From assembly GCA_034336665.1 (NCBI GenBank), contig CM067568.1, positions 44,062,770 through 44,126,769 of the forward strand: a stretch of 64,000 nucleotides of DNA, read 5' to 3'. Each line of letters begins with the position of its first letter. Position 1 is the stretch's first letter. The notes under the pieces are model-generated. The model had not been told where the DNA came from and made no database searches. It saw only the letters and a program-made list of their open reading frames with translations. The DNA comes from Luscinia megarhynchos (Eukaryota > Chordata > Aves > Passeriformes > Turdidae). Both the position numbers and the translations under genes were made by a program. This document shows, in pieces, positions 1 through 11,388 of the stretch.

Positions 1-334
1 ATTTTCTGCCATCTCTTCTAAGAGCAGGAGGAATTCCTATAAATACAAGTACATTGTTATTCACCATTCAGCCATTCCAGAAAGCTCCATGTATAAGAGG
101 GGACCAAATTTCATGGATTTTTCTTTTTTATAGTTTTGAATGGTTGTTTTTTAATCTTTATATAACAACACGTTTTTTGTTAACATGCCCACAGATATGT
201 GGTCATAAAGTCTGCTTTCAGGCAGTTTAAGTTTGATTTTGTTTGAACTGCCTCATTATTTATTAAGCTTTTTAAAAAATATTAAAAAACCCCAATAAAC
301 AAGTACCTTCTGTATGTATCTGTTCTCTCTTTAG
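1..334 (+). other. TTC8: TTC8 intron, 3' part (window starts inside it)
   Basis: This AT-rich stretch ends in a pyrimidine-rich run and AG (TTCTCTCTTTAG) directly before the first coding exon in the window. It is the 3' part of an intron whose 5' end lies upstream. It interrupts the reading frame in phase 2, because the next exon starts with the third base of a split codon. Nothing else is recognised in it. Confidence 0.9.
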
Positions 335-422
335 GCTGGGATTATATCGTGAAGCTGAAAAACAATTTAAGTCAGCCCTTAAGCAGCAGGACATGGTTGA
401 TACATTCTTGTATTTGGCAAAA
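335..422 (+). CDS. TTC8: TTC8/BBS8 coding exon (first in window)
   Basis: TTC8 (BBS8) is a TPR-solenoid subunit of the BBSome, the coat complex that moves membrane proteins in and out of cilia. Loss of the gene causes Bardet-Biedl syndrome in humans. After one base completing a split codon, the exon reads L-G-L-Y-R, then EAEKQFKSAL and DMVDTFLYLAK, which I recognise as BBS8. It closes one TPR and opens the first helix of the next (DTFLYLAK). The acceptor is CTCTTTAG and the donor GTAAGT, after the codon AAA (phase 0). It is 88 bases long and too short to stand out as an ORF. Joined to the exon at 3908 the frame continues as K-V-Y-L-R-L-D. The identification rests on family knowledge; the splice sites are seen directly. 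Confidence 0.95.
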
Positions 423-1210
423 GTAAGTCATAGATAAATCATTGTGTTTAAAAGTGTATGGTTTCATGTCTCCATGCCTGAGGCAATACATGCTAACAGT
501 TGCAATGGAAGTCGATAGTTTAAAAAATTATTTTAGAGCTCCCAGATTTCACAAACAAGATTAAAAAAAAATCTCCTGTGTTACTGGATTCTTTGTTCTA
601 AACGCCAATGAGGATTATGTAGCTAAAAAAATTATTGGAGTTCCAGTATGAAGAACAATGTGCCTATATATGGCCTCCTAGGAAAAAAAATGCAGTAAAT
701 CTGTAAATAAAGAGCAAAGCTCAAAATCCTAGTTTCACAAGCAAAATCAAAACAAAGTGAGCTTAAAGGAAGCAGTTGGAGACCTTGAAATAGGGAATGT
801 TCTGTCAAAATAAAGGCATTAAAAGCTTTAAAAGAACAAGTGGCACAGCTGAGTCTCAGAAATACTTGTTTACCAGGATATACATTAGATTCTAAACCTT
901 TTCTATGACATTCAAGGAAAGGTAGCCTGTGAGAAAAAAAAACCCTGCATTTTTCTTCATCATGTCCTAGAATGAGATAAAAAGAATTGCTCTTTATCAG
1001 TTCCCCTTAAGTCAGCTGTCACAGGCATGTCCAAAAGTCATCATTGGATGGCTAATTCAGATATGTACTTTACATTTCTTGAGTAATTTATGTTTTGTAT
1101 TTAAATGATCATCATTGCTGTCTAGAGACATGCCTTCAATATTGTGTTTGAAGTTCATTGAAGCTTTTTAATTTTCATGTCTCTATCACAAGTCATTCTG
1201 GAAAATACAT

Positions 1211-1625
1211 AGGATCACAAAATGGTTTGGGTTGGAAGATCATCTAGTTCCAATCCTCCACTAGACCAGGTTGCTCAGAGCCCCATCCAACCTGGCCTTG
1301 AACACTGTCAGGGATGGGGCACCCACAGCTTCTCTGGGCAACCTGTTCCAGTACCTCATAGTAAAGAGTGTCTTCTACTATCTAATATAAACATAACATC
1401 TTTCAGGTCAAACCATTCCCCCTTGTTCTGTCACTACATGTTCCTGTAAAAAGTCCCTCTTCAGCTTTCTTGTAGGGTCCTGTCAGGTACTGGAAGGTTG
1501 CAATTAGGTGACCCCACATCCTTCTGTTCTCCAGGCTGACTCAGCTCTCTCAGCCTTTCCTCCCACGAGAGGTATTCCATCCCTCTAATCATCTTGCTGG
1601 CCCTTCTCTGGACTTGCTCCATAAA
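1211..1625 (-). mobile_element. CR1 LINE fragment, 5'-truncated, antisense to TTC8
   Basis: Reading the minus strand, this is the end of the CR1 reverse-transcriptase ORF followed by the CR1 3' UTR. The ORF part has recognisable VQRRASKMIRG and WEERLREL motifs near 1530-1620. The plus strand shows the usual reversed CR1 tail with the phrases GGTTGGAAGATCAT, CCAACCTGGCCTTGA and CTTCTCTGGGCAACCTG. CR1 elements insert as 5'-truncated copies, so a piece of about 415 bp is typical. The ORF is broken by frameshifts and stops, so the copy is dead. Boundaries are uncertain by about 20 bases. Confidence 0.9.
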
Positions 1626-2359
1626 ATACACAGAATTATTAAATTGGCAGAGTAATTGGATTAACAAACAGTGATTCATTACAGGAGATTTGCATCCCCC
1701 TACATCAGTACAAGCTCAGGCAGGAGCTGCATTTGAACTTCCACCTCCCACTCTATAGATCAGCTTGCTCAAGCATAAAATATTGCACAGCATTATTTAG
1801 TGTCTGTTAGTGAACAAGCAGTAGAGTAAGACACTGAGATATGGCTCAATTTAACAGAACTGGGAAAATCAGACTTGAGTTAAGCAGCCATTAAAAATAT
1901 TAAAAAATAATAAGATTGCATAAAGTTCTGTGGAAATATACTGACACTATGATACTGGTTAATTTTGTTTATATTCATTATTACAACAGCTATCTGGGAT
2001 TTTATTATTTTCTTGGAAGTGATGTCTCCCTTGAAATGTAGTTTACAAAAATAAAAAAGACCAAAAGAACAAAAAGTAGGAGTCTTTAAAGCAGTCAGGA
2101 TGTGCTGCAAAGTCACAAAGTATTTCATTACCTAGAAGAGCTAGAAATGGGATATTTTTACAGGAGATAAGCAAGACCAAAATGAGAATGCAGCTATTCT
2201 GCTTTTAGTATATAAACCATAATTACTATAGCTGTAGTATTTTTAAAGAGCAGGTCTCCCCAAAACAACTGAGAGTAGATAGACATTTCCCCACCTTTTT
2301 TCAAATTTCTTTTGCCACTTAATCTAAAGAGCAGATCTACTGTCTACAGACATGTTGAA

Positions 2360-2377
2360 CAGTGTGATATCACACTG
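2360..2377. repeat. 18-base perfect palindrome in a TTC8 intron
   Basis: CAGTGTGATATCACACTG equals its own reverse complement with no spacer. The flanking bases (A before, G after) do not extend the symmetry. It could be a homodimer binding site or chance. A perfect 9+9 palindrome is expected roughly once in four windows this size under equal base use. Confidence 0.6.
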
Positions 2378-3907
2378 GATATGGGAATTACATAGTAGAG
2401 TACTGTAGCTGTGTGGTCCTAGCGTCTGTAGTGAGTGCATCTTTGGAGTCAGCCTCTAGATAAAGGAATAGAGCAGATTTAAATCATTAATGCTCAGACA
2501 ACATACTTCATAAACAAAGATAAAAATATAAAAAAGGGGCAGATCTAGGGGAGTTTCACACTGTCCATTTTTTAAACTGGATGCATCATTCATGGTTAAT
2601 GATGTAATTAGTGCAGTTCTAATCTACTAAGTACAATGCCCTCCAAAACCCTTGCTCTTTTATAGATTTTCACAAGAAGACATTAGTTTTTGAGCTTAAT
2701 ACAGGGAATGGAAGTGACATTAGCAGAACGTGTATAAAAAATGCCTTTTTTATAAAAAATGTATTTTTTTCATTTTGCCAATGACCAACTTGGAATGGTA
2801 GTCCCTTTCTTGGAAGACTCTCACAGTTGTCAGCTCTTTGACAATTAAGTATGTTATTGAGTGGTCATAGGAAATAGTTCTTTGCAAGTGTCTTCAGCAG
2901 TATATATCTATGAGACTGCAAAAAAACAATGTGCAGTTGTGATTTTTGGCAGTCAGAAGTCCATGAAGTTAAAGGGCAAAAGCAGAAATCATGATTGGAG
3001 GTTTCTCAGGTGTTCAGTTAACACTGAAATTTGTCTTATGTTTCATCACAAAAAGGTTGTATCAGGATACCAAATATAGATTCTTCCTCTTTTTTAGTAG
3101 TGTCAAATATTAGCACTGATTAATATAGTATTTCTCTAACAAAATCCTTTTTTACTCAGTGGGAGATAGATAAATCATTCTAGCCATCTAGTTTCCCAAA
3201 GCATGTGTGCAGGGCTTTCCCTTTGCTGCAGCTGTGTGTCCCATGCCGCACAGCAGGAGGGCTTTACAGTTGCACTCTCAGACAGCTGCTGAGATGCTCC
3301 CTATCAACACTGAACATATTGGATGTCCACTTCTCACACAGTTATTGCACATTTTCATAATTGACACAGAAGCCAAAATCACAGAGGCAAAACTGCCCTC
3401 TTTGCACAGAATTGTGTTGTTCGTGACAGGGGAGGTTGGTTGAGCAGTTAGGAAACTTGAAAGTATCACTGCTTTATGCAGTGACTAAGTAAAACATTTT
3501 GATATTCCAGCACTATCAACCTGAAGTTCCAGTTCTTTCAAGCCTAAACACAAGTTTTTGAAAATACATTAAACAGGGAAATATCCAAGGTGATACCTTC
3601 ACCTCAGTGTCAAAGTATATGATATATGATAATAAATAACAAGATATTTTCAATTAGTAATATTCAAATTAATAATGCATAGATGGTATGAGGTAGATTT
3701 AATTATCTTAAGTAGCCTATTTTATCTTCGTTACACAAATTTATTCAGTATTCACTCCATTATTTTCTCAGTATTATTCATAATCTCAGTTAATGGTTTA
3801 CTGCATAAATGGAGGTGTCATCTCTTTTATTTATCTTCCTTGTTAAAGAGCAGAACATGTATAAAAGTCAGACATTTGACATCTATATACACTTTTTATT
3901 TGCTTAG

Positions 3908-4018
3908 GTTTATTTGCGCTTGGATCAGCCTGTAACAGCTTTGAACCTTTTCAAGCAAGGGTTAGAGCGATTTCCTGGGGAAGTGAGTCTTACTTGTGGA
4001 ATTGCCAGAATCTACGAG
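3908..4018 (+). CDS. TTC8: TTC8/BBS8 coding exon (second in window)
   Basis: An exon of 111 bases, 37 whole codons in phase 0 at both ends. It begins V-Y-L-R-L-D-Q-P and ends G-I-A-R-I-Y-E. It completes one TPR (helix pair around DQPVTALNLFKQGLERFP) and starts the next (EVSLTCGIARIYE). The acceptor is ATTTGCTTAG and the donor GTATGC. The next exon opens with GAA ATG AAC AAT, giving I-Y-E-E-M-N-N across the junction, as expected for BBS8. No stop codon interrupts the frame. In the genomic sequence the frame runs on past the donor into the intron; that extension is not coding. Confidence 0.96.
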
Positions 4019-6598
4019 GTATGCACCCACTATTCAATCCTTATAGTGGCCAAATTTAGCTGCTTGAGCAAGAAAAAAGAGTCAATAGTTGAGTATAACT
4101 GTAAGGTTATCAAAAAGCAGCTGTGCTGATTTTCAGTGTCACTGATGCAGAACAGGTAACTTTCCACAAAGCTAACAAGGTAATGTCGGGGGAGCCCTGC
4201 AGGCTTATTTGTTTCAATGATTAATTACACCAGTGAGATCCCATTTGCCCTTGGCATGCAGAAGCAAGTCCATATTAAGTCGTCTAGATGTTGTCCTTGC
4301 AAGTTTATATATATCTCATCATACTAAAACTGCTCAAAAACTATCAAAATTAAGCAGCAAAATAGATTTTTTGTCTGTGTTGTTTTTATCAGCACTATGT
4401 GTTACCATTAGTTTCTTAACACTCCCAGAACAGTAAGAATGTGAATGTTTCAGAATTAGTTTTGAAGTAACTTAGTTACTAAGTTAAAGTTTCACTTTAG
4501 CATGGTAACAATGTATTTTGTATTTTAAAATGGTGTATTTTTACATCAAACAATGGATTGTTTTTCACTGAAAGTTGGTACTGTGCTATTCCAGAACAAA
4601 TGTTAAAAACAAACTAATGAATGTATTTTTTTGTCTGTATTCATGTTTGGCATTCTATCCTGTTCTCATCATTCTCATCCAACCCCTAAGCCTTAATCCA
4701 TTTTCATATTAAATCCTTTTTGTCCTTCAGCAAGAAGAAAAACAGCTGCATAATTTTTGGAGGCTTTTCTTTCTGAATTGTTGAATAGTTTTTAATATGG
4801 ATATTATTTTGCAGAATCATACATAACATTGCATAACCCTTTAAGGAATTATTAAAAAGCAGCATATATTTGATAGTATCCAGTTCTGCACTGACACTTG
4901 AGTGCAGGATTATAGCTTCATTAGCAGAGATTTGTACTGCAGCACAGGGCTGCTTTCATTACATAGACTCACAAGTGGAATATATGTATCAGGCATCTTA
5001 ATCAGAGCTTTTCTTCTCAGTCACTGACTTTTGACATTACGAAGAGTTGTAGAGCATTTTTGGTTTAAAAACCCCACAGTTTTATAGGGACTGCTTTATT
5101 ACTATTTTCTTTAATCACAAGAAATCCTTTTTTGTTTCTTTTTGTAGCTAAATACACTGCTGAAGTTATATAAAGGCATATTCTTTAGTTACGTTGGGAG
5201 CACATTGTATCTATACAAAGGTAGAAATTATTCCTATAGAAACACAGAAGTGAGTTTGATTTTTTTCCTTGTGTGAGATAGGGCTTTCAGGACCTTGCAC
5301 CCCTCAGAAACACTGCACTGCACTGTTCACTGTGCACTATGTTTCACATAACTGTGAGCTTGCCCTAGTTCATCTTCCAAGTAGCACACGCCCAAGCATA
5401 TATTTATATACATTACAGTTCTCTTAGCCCTCATATCCTAGGTAGTACAAGTTTTAGTAAATTCATGATTCCTGTTTTCAAAGGGCACATAATAGATTTT
5501 CATGTGCAATTATATTCTCGTTAGTGTCCAGAGCAATTAAAGAGTTGATTTAAAAAGCACTGAAGTTGAGACATTGTCTGGGGAAGGGAGTCTGCTCTGT
5601 GTTAGCATGCTGGGAAGCTGCCTGCACAGTTCTGGGTATCACAAGATGTTGTGCAAGAAGGGGCAGATGTCTATTGCCCGTGGTGCTGCTCCAGCATGGG
5701 TCCCCTTCAGGGTCACAAGTCCTGTCAGTGAACCTGATCCAGTGTGGGCTCCTCTCCTTGTGGGGCCACAGGTCCTGCCAGGAGCCTGCTCCAGCACAGA
5801 TTTCCCACAGGGTCACAGCCCACAGCAGGATCACCTGCTCCAGCATGGGGCTCCTCCACAGGCTGCACTGTAGGTGGATCTCTGCTCCCCCTGGCCTCCC
5901 ATGTGCTGCAGGGGCACAGCTGCCTCACCATGGTCTTCACCATGGGCTGCAATCCCAGCTCCAGAGCCTGGAGCAGCTCCTGCCCCTCCCTTCTGCACCG
6001 ACCTTGATGTCTGCAGAGCTGTTCCTCTCACATGTTGTCACTCCTTTCTTCCTAGCCACAGTTACATCTGTGCAATAACTTTTTTTCATTTTTAAATATA
6101 TTACATGTTATCACAGAGACATAACTGCCTTCTCTGATGAGCTCAGCCTTGAGGCCAGCAGTGGGTCCATCCCAGAACTGGCTGGCATTGGCTCTGTTGG
6201 ATGTGGAGGAAGCTTTGGCAGCTTCTCATGGAAGCCATCCCTGTAGTACCCCTTTCGACTTCCAAACTCAATACAACAGGCTGTCTCTTTTTTCTAAAAA
6301 TTAAAAACCAAACCAATCCCTTTTTGTAGCTGTGGCATAGGGTTAATTTCAGATAAGATACTACTAGTAAATCAATATGCATTCCCTCTCATGGATGTGT
6401 GTGTTTCTTGTTAAGATGCCAAACAGTGGTGTTGAATGGTACAATCAGAGAACTTTAAGAGCATATATAATTAATCTCAATTAGGTAATGTACAGGGCAC
6501 AGATAAAGCACTCAGTAGATTAACATTTTAATAAGTTCCACGTTAAAAATAGGTGATAAACAGTAGAAGTAATAGGAATTTTTTGTCCAATTGTATAG
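4019..6598 (+). other. TTC8: TTC8 intron (about 2.6 kb)
   Basis: A phase-0 GT-AG intron with donor GTATGC and acceptor AATTGTATAG. An antisense LTR fragment occupies about 5640-6278 and ends about 320 bases before the next exon. The remainder is AT-rich unique sequence with no recognised features. Confidence 0.9.
5640..6278 (-). mobile_element. Avian LTR-retrotransposon long terminal repeat, 3'-truncated
   Basis: I recognise this GC-rich block as the 5' and middle part of a common bird endogenous-retrovirus LTR. On the minus strand it starts near 6278 with TGTTGTATTGAGTTTGG, passes an AT-rich TATA-like stretch (plus-strand TTTAAATATA at 6091-6100), then runs into degenerate repeated blocks built on variants of CTGGAGCAGG and CCATGGTGAA (6000 down to 5650). 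The expected 3' end with a polyadenylation signal is not seen, so the copy is truncated. No viral genes are present. ORFs of 60-170 codons in several frames (for example 5566-6078 plus) are low-complexity products of the repeated blocks. Family name and exact edges are uncertain. Confidence 0.65.
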
Positions 6599-6738
6599 GA
6601 AATGAACAATATCTCCTCGGCTGCAGAGTACTATAAAGACGTCTTAAAACAAGACAATACTCATGTGGAAGCCATTGCATGTATTGGCAGTAACCATTTT
6701 TATTCAGACCAACCTGAGATAGCGCTGCGGTTTTACAG
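6599..6738 (+). CDS. TTC8: TTC8/BBS8 coding exon (third in window)
   Basis: An exon of 140 bases that enters in phase 0 and ends two bases into a codon (phase 2). It begins E-M-N-N-I-S-S-A-A-E-Y-Y, then KDVLKQDNTHVEAIACIG, then SDQPEIALRFY. This supplies the second helix of one TPR and nearly all of the next (HVEAIACIGSNHFYSDQPEIAL). The donor is GTATCT after TTT TAC AG. With the first base of the next exon the split codon becomes AGA, giving F-Y-R-R-L-L. An ORF starting at the internal ATG 6602 runs past the donor into the intron and is not a separate gene. Confidence 0.96.
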
Positions 6739-7954
6739 GTATCTGTTCTTAGGGGGAGGGAGGGGAACAGAATATGTGAAAAGGTAATGTAAAGGGTTGG
6801 TTTTTGTAATGCAGGAAAAATAATTAGGAGATTGGTATGGGAGTATGAATGAACATTTGGATGAATATTACTATAAAATCAGTTTATCAACTTTTGTATC
6901 TTTTTATCCGGTGATAAGTGCATCACTACAAAATTGTAATCATTACATGAGGAGTATGTAGAAGTATCAACAAAGATTATCAAAACAGTTACCATTCAAC
7001 CAATAAACAAGGAAAGTTCTTTCACAGCATGAGACAGTTTGAGAACAGTGGATGTTACCCTCAACTTTAATTGCATACAGAAGGCACAAGGACTTTCTCT
7101 TTAGCCCTTACTCCACCTGAAGTGACCAAGAATTGTGACCACAAAATCCCTGACTTGGAATGTGGGCTGGCTTCCTGTGTGTTTTACTGAAAGCAATGAA
7201 AAGATAGTGTTAGACACTGCTGCTTGATTTTTATTTCAATATAGTCAAAGTGCAAAGGAGCCTGACGTTCGCTCACTAAGAGAGGATTAAGTCTGCAAGA
7301 GCACTGTCATCACATTTCTATTGGACTTGAGCTCTTTTTGCTCCAGGTTCAGAAACTCACATTCATGCTGCAGACAGCAGCCCTCTTTTTCCCTGGCCCT
7401 CATAGCATTTCTGGTTTTCCTATTTATATTAATGTACAGAATTTTTTATAATACATCTCCATTTTAAAAGACACATTAAACCATATCAGTGTGAATCAAA
7501 ATCTGAATTTTGCTTGATGTGTAAGATTAATATAGCTTCACATCTAAATATACTATTACTAATTGGAGCAGTATTGAAGGATGGGAATCAAGAAAAAAAT
7601 TAAAGTCAAGAGTTATGTAAAGTAACTGCAACAAACTACAGCTTGATTGATGTCAAGGGATTGGAAAGAGGAAACAGAGAAAGTCTGGTACATCTCTGCC
7701 TTACAGTAAAGTCAGATTATGTGACCAAGTCAAGAAGACAGATGTTATTAATTTACACAGACTTTTGCACAGTTGTGATTCTAATAAAAAATACCTTGCA
7801 TTGCCCTTCATGAAACTAACAAGTGTAAGACTAACACTTGATTTTTATACCCTCTCAGAATAGGGAGAAAGGAGAAGAGAACTTTGTCTTTTAGAGCAGA
7901 ACTACTTGAAATTAATTTTTAAAAAAATGAAACAAATGTTTTCTTTCAATCTAG
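6739..7954 (+). other. TTC8: TTC8 intron (about 1.2 kb)
   Basis: A phase-2 GT-AG intron with donor GTATCT and acceptor TTCTTTCAATCTAG. It is AT-rich unique sequence with no repeat or exon recognised. Confidence 0.9.
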
Positions 7955-8129
7955 ACGACTGCTGCAGATGGGTGTTTATAACTGCCAGCTCTTTAACAAT
8001 CTGGGCCTCTGTTGCTTCTATGCCCAGCAATATGATATGACACTATCTTCATTTGAACGGGCACTGTTTTTGGCTGAAAATGAGGAGGAGACAGCAGATG
8101 TGTGGTACAACTTGGGACACGTGGCTGTG
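7955..8129 (+). CDS. TTC8: TTC8/BBS8 coding exon (fourth in window)
   Basis: An exon of 175 bases starting with the last base of a split arginine codon, then R-L-L-Q-M-G. It contains the TPR with LFNNLGLCCFYAQQYDMTL and SFERALFLAENEEE, then the start of the next TPR (ADVWYNLGHVAV). It ends in phase 0 after GTG with donor GTATGA. Together with the 6599 exon it makes 315 bases, exactly 105 codons, which confirms both splice choices. The W-x-N-L-G and F-x-R-A-L patterns are classic TPR helix residues. A minus-strand ORF over 8018-8353 is a shadow of this exon and the following intron. Confidence 0.97.
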
Positions 8130-9385
8130 GTATGAAAAATACTAATCCTCTTTCCAAATAAATACAATTTGTAAAAAAATGTAAAAAAATAACTAGGAAG
8201 GGGTAATTTCTCTTCTTGGAAATACAAAACCTGGTAGTGTACAGGATAAAGTCCTGTACAGATGGAATGTTTGCACTTCAGTTGGGAGGAAGTGGCAAGA
8301 GAAAAAAACTGTACTTTACAGAATCTGATTTTCTCTTGCTGAAAAATTCTCACTCCCCACTGTCTTTAACTTTCCCATTTTTCTAAAAAAATTGCAGCAT
8401 ATACTAGCCCTTGAAGGCCTTGGCCACAAAACAAGCTAATCTGATTTAAAAAACTGAAATTCAAGATATTTTTCTAGAAACTGTTATTTGTTTTATAAGG
8501 AGAATTAGACTGATTCTCTTGTCATAAAAATACACATTCAGCACCAAGTAGCCAATACTAAAGCACTAAGTAGGTCAAAGTTGAGAAGGTATGTTCCTCT
8601 GTCTTAAAGGCAGTTACAGAAATTTTTGGAATTTTGTGATAAACCTTGTTAAATTTCTACACAAATTTTCTTACAGTCTTGCCCATTTTTGCAGATGTTC
8701 TTCAAGAAGTTGTGTTGGATTTCTCCTTAGGCAGAATAAGTTTGCTGAATAAAGTTTTAGACAGCTTTCTAACATGAGTTGTCTTCAATTGCTGATAATG
8801 ATTTGAGTCAGAAACACAACTGTTTGTCTTGTACTGCAGCTAGGATAAACACAGTAATTTATACTGCCTGAAAGATTGAAATTTGAACTGATGTGCCTGT
8901 ATTTTTCAGCATTTGTCACTTTTGATGTTTAACCTGATGCTATGTCAGTGTCAGTCTTAACACTAGTAGTAGTCAGCTGCTCCATCTGAGAAGTGGATCT
9001 TAAATATGTGTAGAGACAGAGAGGCAAGATGACTTCCTCTCTGGAGGCATCTGTTTTTCTTACCCTGCTGTAGACAGTTGCAGACAGCATAATCTTTGGA
9101 TGACACTTTAATCATCTAAAAGTTAAATTAGATGAAGTGAATATCACTTGAACACGGAAGTTTGTGCTGGAGAGAAATGATTCTGTCTATAGAAGGAATA
9201 AGGAAAAAATCAGAGGATCTGGAAAGAAAGCACATACATTTCTGATCAGCATGTTTTTATTGTAATTTGCATTCCATTGTAGTACTTATGGGTAAAAAGT
9301 ACTTATGGGGAAAAGATACTCCAAAGACCAAAACATATGCCTGTTTCCAGTCTTTTCACAAATGAAAGCACAGTTTTACTTTTAG
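8130..9385 (+). other. TTC8: TTC8 intron (about 1.3 kb)
   Basis: A phase-0 GT-AG intron with donor GTATGA and acceptor TTTTACTTTTAG. It holds a 17-base tandem duplication (9281-9314) about 70 bases before the acceptor. Otherwise it is AT-rich unique sequence. Confidence 0.9.
9281..9314. repeat. 17-base tandem duplication, two copies
   Basis: AGTACTTATGGGTAAAA is followed at once by AGTACTTATGGGGAAAA, with one mismatch in 17 bases. It looks like a fairly recent slippage duplication, about 70 bases upstream of the exon at 9386 and so near the branch-point region. Confidence 0.8.
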
Positions 9386-9508
9386 GGCATAGGAGACCTG
9401 AATCTGGCTTACCAGTGTTTCAAGCTAACATTAGTCAACAACAATGACTATGCAGAAGCTTACAACAACTTGGCTGTGCTGGAAATGCAAAAAGGTCACA
9501 CTGAGCAG
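9386..9508 (+). CDS. TTC8: TTC8/BBS8 coding exon (fifth in window)
   Basis: An exon of 123 bases, 41 codons, phase 0 at both ends. It reads G-I-G-D-L-N-L-A-Y-Q-C-F-K at the start, completing a TPR. It then holds most of the next TPR (DYAEAYNNLAVLEMQKGHTEQ). The acceptor is CTTTTAG and the donor GTGAGT. The junction with the previous exon reads H-V-A-V-G-I-G-D, and with the next H-T-E-Q-A-R-A-L-L, both continuous BBS8 sequence. The A-Y-N-N-L-A pattern is the consensus first helix of a TPR. Confidence 0.97.
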
Positions 9509-11304
9509 GTGAGTGCTGAATCTCAGCTTAAGCAGAATGCAGAATTTTGCATTTAACAAACATGTCTTTTCTCTGAGGTAGAGGCATCATATGAATGTCT
9601 AACAGACAGGCAGAAAGCAGGGATAGCTATTATACATATTTCAGTGTAAGCTCCATATTGTCATGCCATCTCCCATTAAACTGCATATCCTTTGGCATAT
9701 ACAAATGATTCATCAAAGACCAGCAAGGTTTCCAATAGCTGTGCAGTTGTTTAGATTTTTTTTTAATTGATACCCAAAGCAAACCGTATGACTTTGTAAT
9801 CATCACAATCATCACTTGAAAAACAACTTTAACTGTATATTCAGTTTATAAATGTAGATAATATTCTTTTTTTGTTGGGTGACAGAAAAGAGCAATCAGA
9901 TTAGCTCTTGAAAGTTGGGCTTTTTTAGCAAGGAGAATGTTTAGAATTTTGTCAGAAAGCAACAGGTTCTTGATAAATACTTTTGCATCAGTAAGCTTGG
10001 TGGTTCATCTTACTTAATGTGTGTATACTAGGTGTATTGTGCTTAGATGTATAATTGCATGGTAGAATAAATGTAACCAGTTTTATACACATGCAGGGAA
10101 AATTAATATGTGTTTTTTGGACTGTTTTGGACAGAACTAATGTGAGCTTGTTTTAAACCTCATGAGAGCAAGCTAATTTGATGGATTCATATATACATAT
10201 ATACATAGAGCTAAAATAAATTATAAATACCTATTTTAAGAGCAAATTCTCTCAGACAGAAGTTAACTTTATTCAGATAACCTAGCAATTACCATGGAAA
10301 CAGTAAAATGAACCCACTGTCATTGGATATGTCCAGTGACAAATAAACTTTGGGTTTATTTCAGTTTCATAATCAGTAAATGTATAGACATTTAATTTCC
10401 TAGCAGAGTATACCCTCAGTTGTGAAAGTTGTGATTGCTCAGAACTAGCACTGCAGAGCCTTTCCATTAGAATAGCTTCCTGTCTACTTTAGTTTTTAGC
10501 TTTAAAATTTCAGGTTTCTTCTTGTATCACTTATATAATTAAAAATTTAGGATAATTTTGTCAATAAAAATATGCACAGAAGAGTTAAAAACAGGATGAT
10601 ATTTTGCTTATCTTGGATTTTATTTCACAATATTTTTCATAAGCCCTGTTGCATGTACTCAGATTTTCAGATGTAGGAAGTTTTAATAAGTTTCTAGTTC
10701 AGTCTTGCAACAGTTTACAGTTACTTTTGTTTTTAAATGTTTTGGAATTTTCCCCATTAAGTTCTCCATTTTTTAGTAAAATCTTTCCCAAGTGGACCTT
10801 AATTCTGCATTGGCTTTACAGCATGAAACTATACAATCTGATACCTAGGATTTTTTTACCGTTTTATGCCTCCACTTTGCTAGTGAGAAAAAAAACGTAA
10901 TTTTATTAAAATGTTTGAGTGTGAAAGCTGTCATTTATTTGATAAAATTTATGGTTTCAGGGATGCTTAAGACAGAACTGTCAGACACAACAGATAAATA
11001 GAGTGGGGTGTTCTTTAAATACTTTGGATTTTATTTTATTTACTTGATATATTGTCCCCAAGGTTTAAAATTGAATTGCTTAATTGACTATGTCTCAGTA
11101 ATTTTTTTCCCGACTCAACCAAAAGTCTTTATTCATTTCAATGTTATTTGATTCTGTTATGTCTACACTATTGATGTAAGCTTTTCTTAGTAAAGACAGA
11201 GTAAACACAGGATGATTTTTTAAAAGAATTATCAATATTGCATTAAATTCTTTTTACTCTTCCTCCCAGGTTTCACTATATTATTTTTTAATTTCTCTGT
11301 ATAG
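9509..11304 (+). other. TTC8: TTC8 intron (about 1.8 kb)
   Basis: A phase-0 GT-AG intron with donor GTGAGT and acceptor TTTCTCTGTATAG. It is AT-rich and includes a short ATATAC-rich run near 10190-10206. No repeat family or exon is recognised. Confidence 0.9.
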
Positions 11305-11388
11305 GCAAGAGCTTTGCTGCAGACTGCTTCATCTTTAGCACCTCACATGTATGAACCCCATTTCAATACTGCCATTCTCTCAGAGAAG
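11305..11388 (+). CDS. TTC8: TTC8/BBS8 coding exon (sixth in window)
   Basis: A short exon of 84 bases, 28 codons, phase 0 at both ends. It reads A-R-A-L-L-Q-T-A-S-S-L-A-P-H-M-Y, then EPHFNTAILSEK. The first part is the second helix of one TPR (with the usual terminal proline), the second part the first helix of the last TPR. The acceptor is TCTGTATAG and the donor GTAATG. Spliced to the last exon the frame reads S-E-K-V-G-D-L-Q. It would be missed by ORF length alone; identification rests on sequence recognition and frame continuity. Confidence 0.96.

Larger units (their letters stand above)
423..3907 (+). other. TTC8: TTC8 intron (about 3.5 kb)
   Basis: A phase-0 GT-AG intron with donor GTAAGT at 423 and acceptor TTTGCTTAG ending at 3907. 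It carries one CR1 fragment (1211-1625) and an 18-base perfect palindrome (2360-2377). The rest is AT-rich unique sequence with no recognised exon. Short ORFs at 2861-3079 and 3207-3443 show no family match and no paired splice sites. Confidence 0.9.

Noticed and set aside
5566..6078. 170-codon plus-strand ORF in a TTC8 intron, with several overlapping ORFs
   Set aside because: It lies in the GC-rich LTR fragment, on the strand opposite the element. Frames are open because of its composition and internal repetition.
6602..6787. Stand-alone 61-codon ORF starting MNNISS
   Set aside because: The start is an internal methionine of the TTC8 exon and the end is read-through past the donor at 6739.
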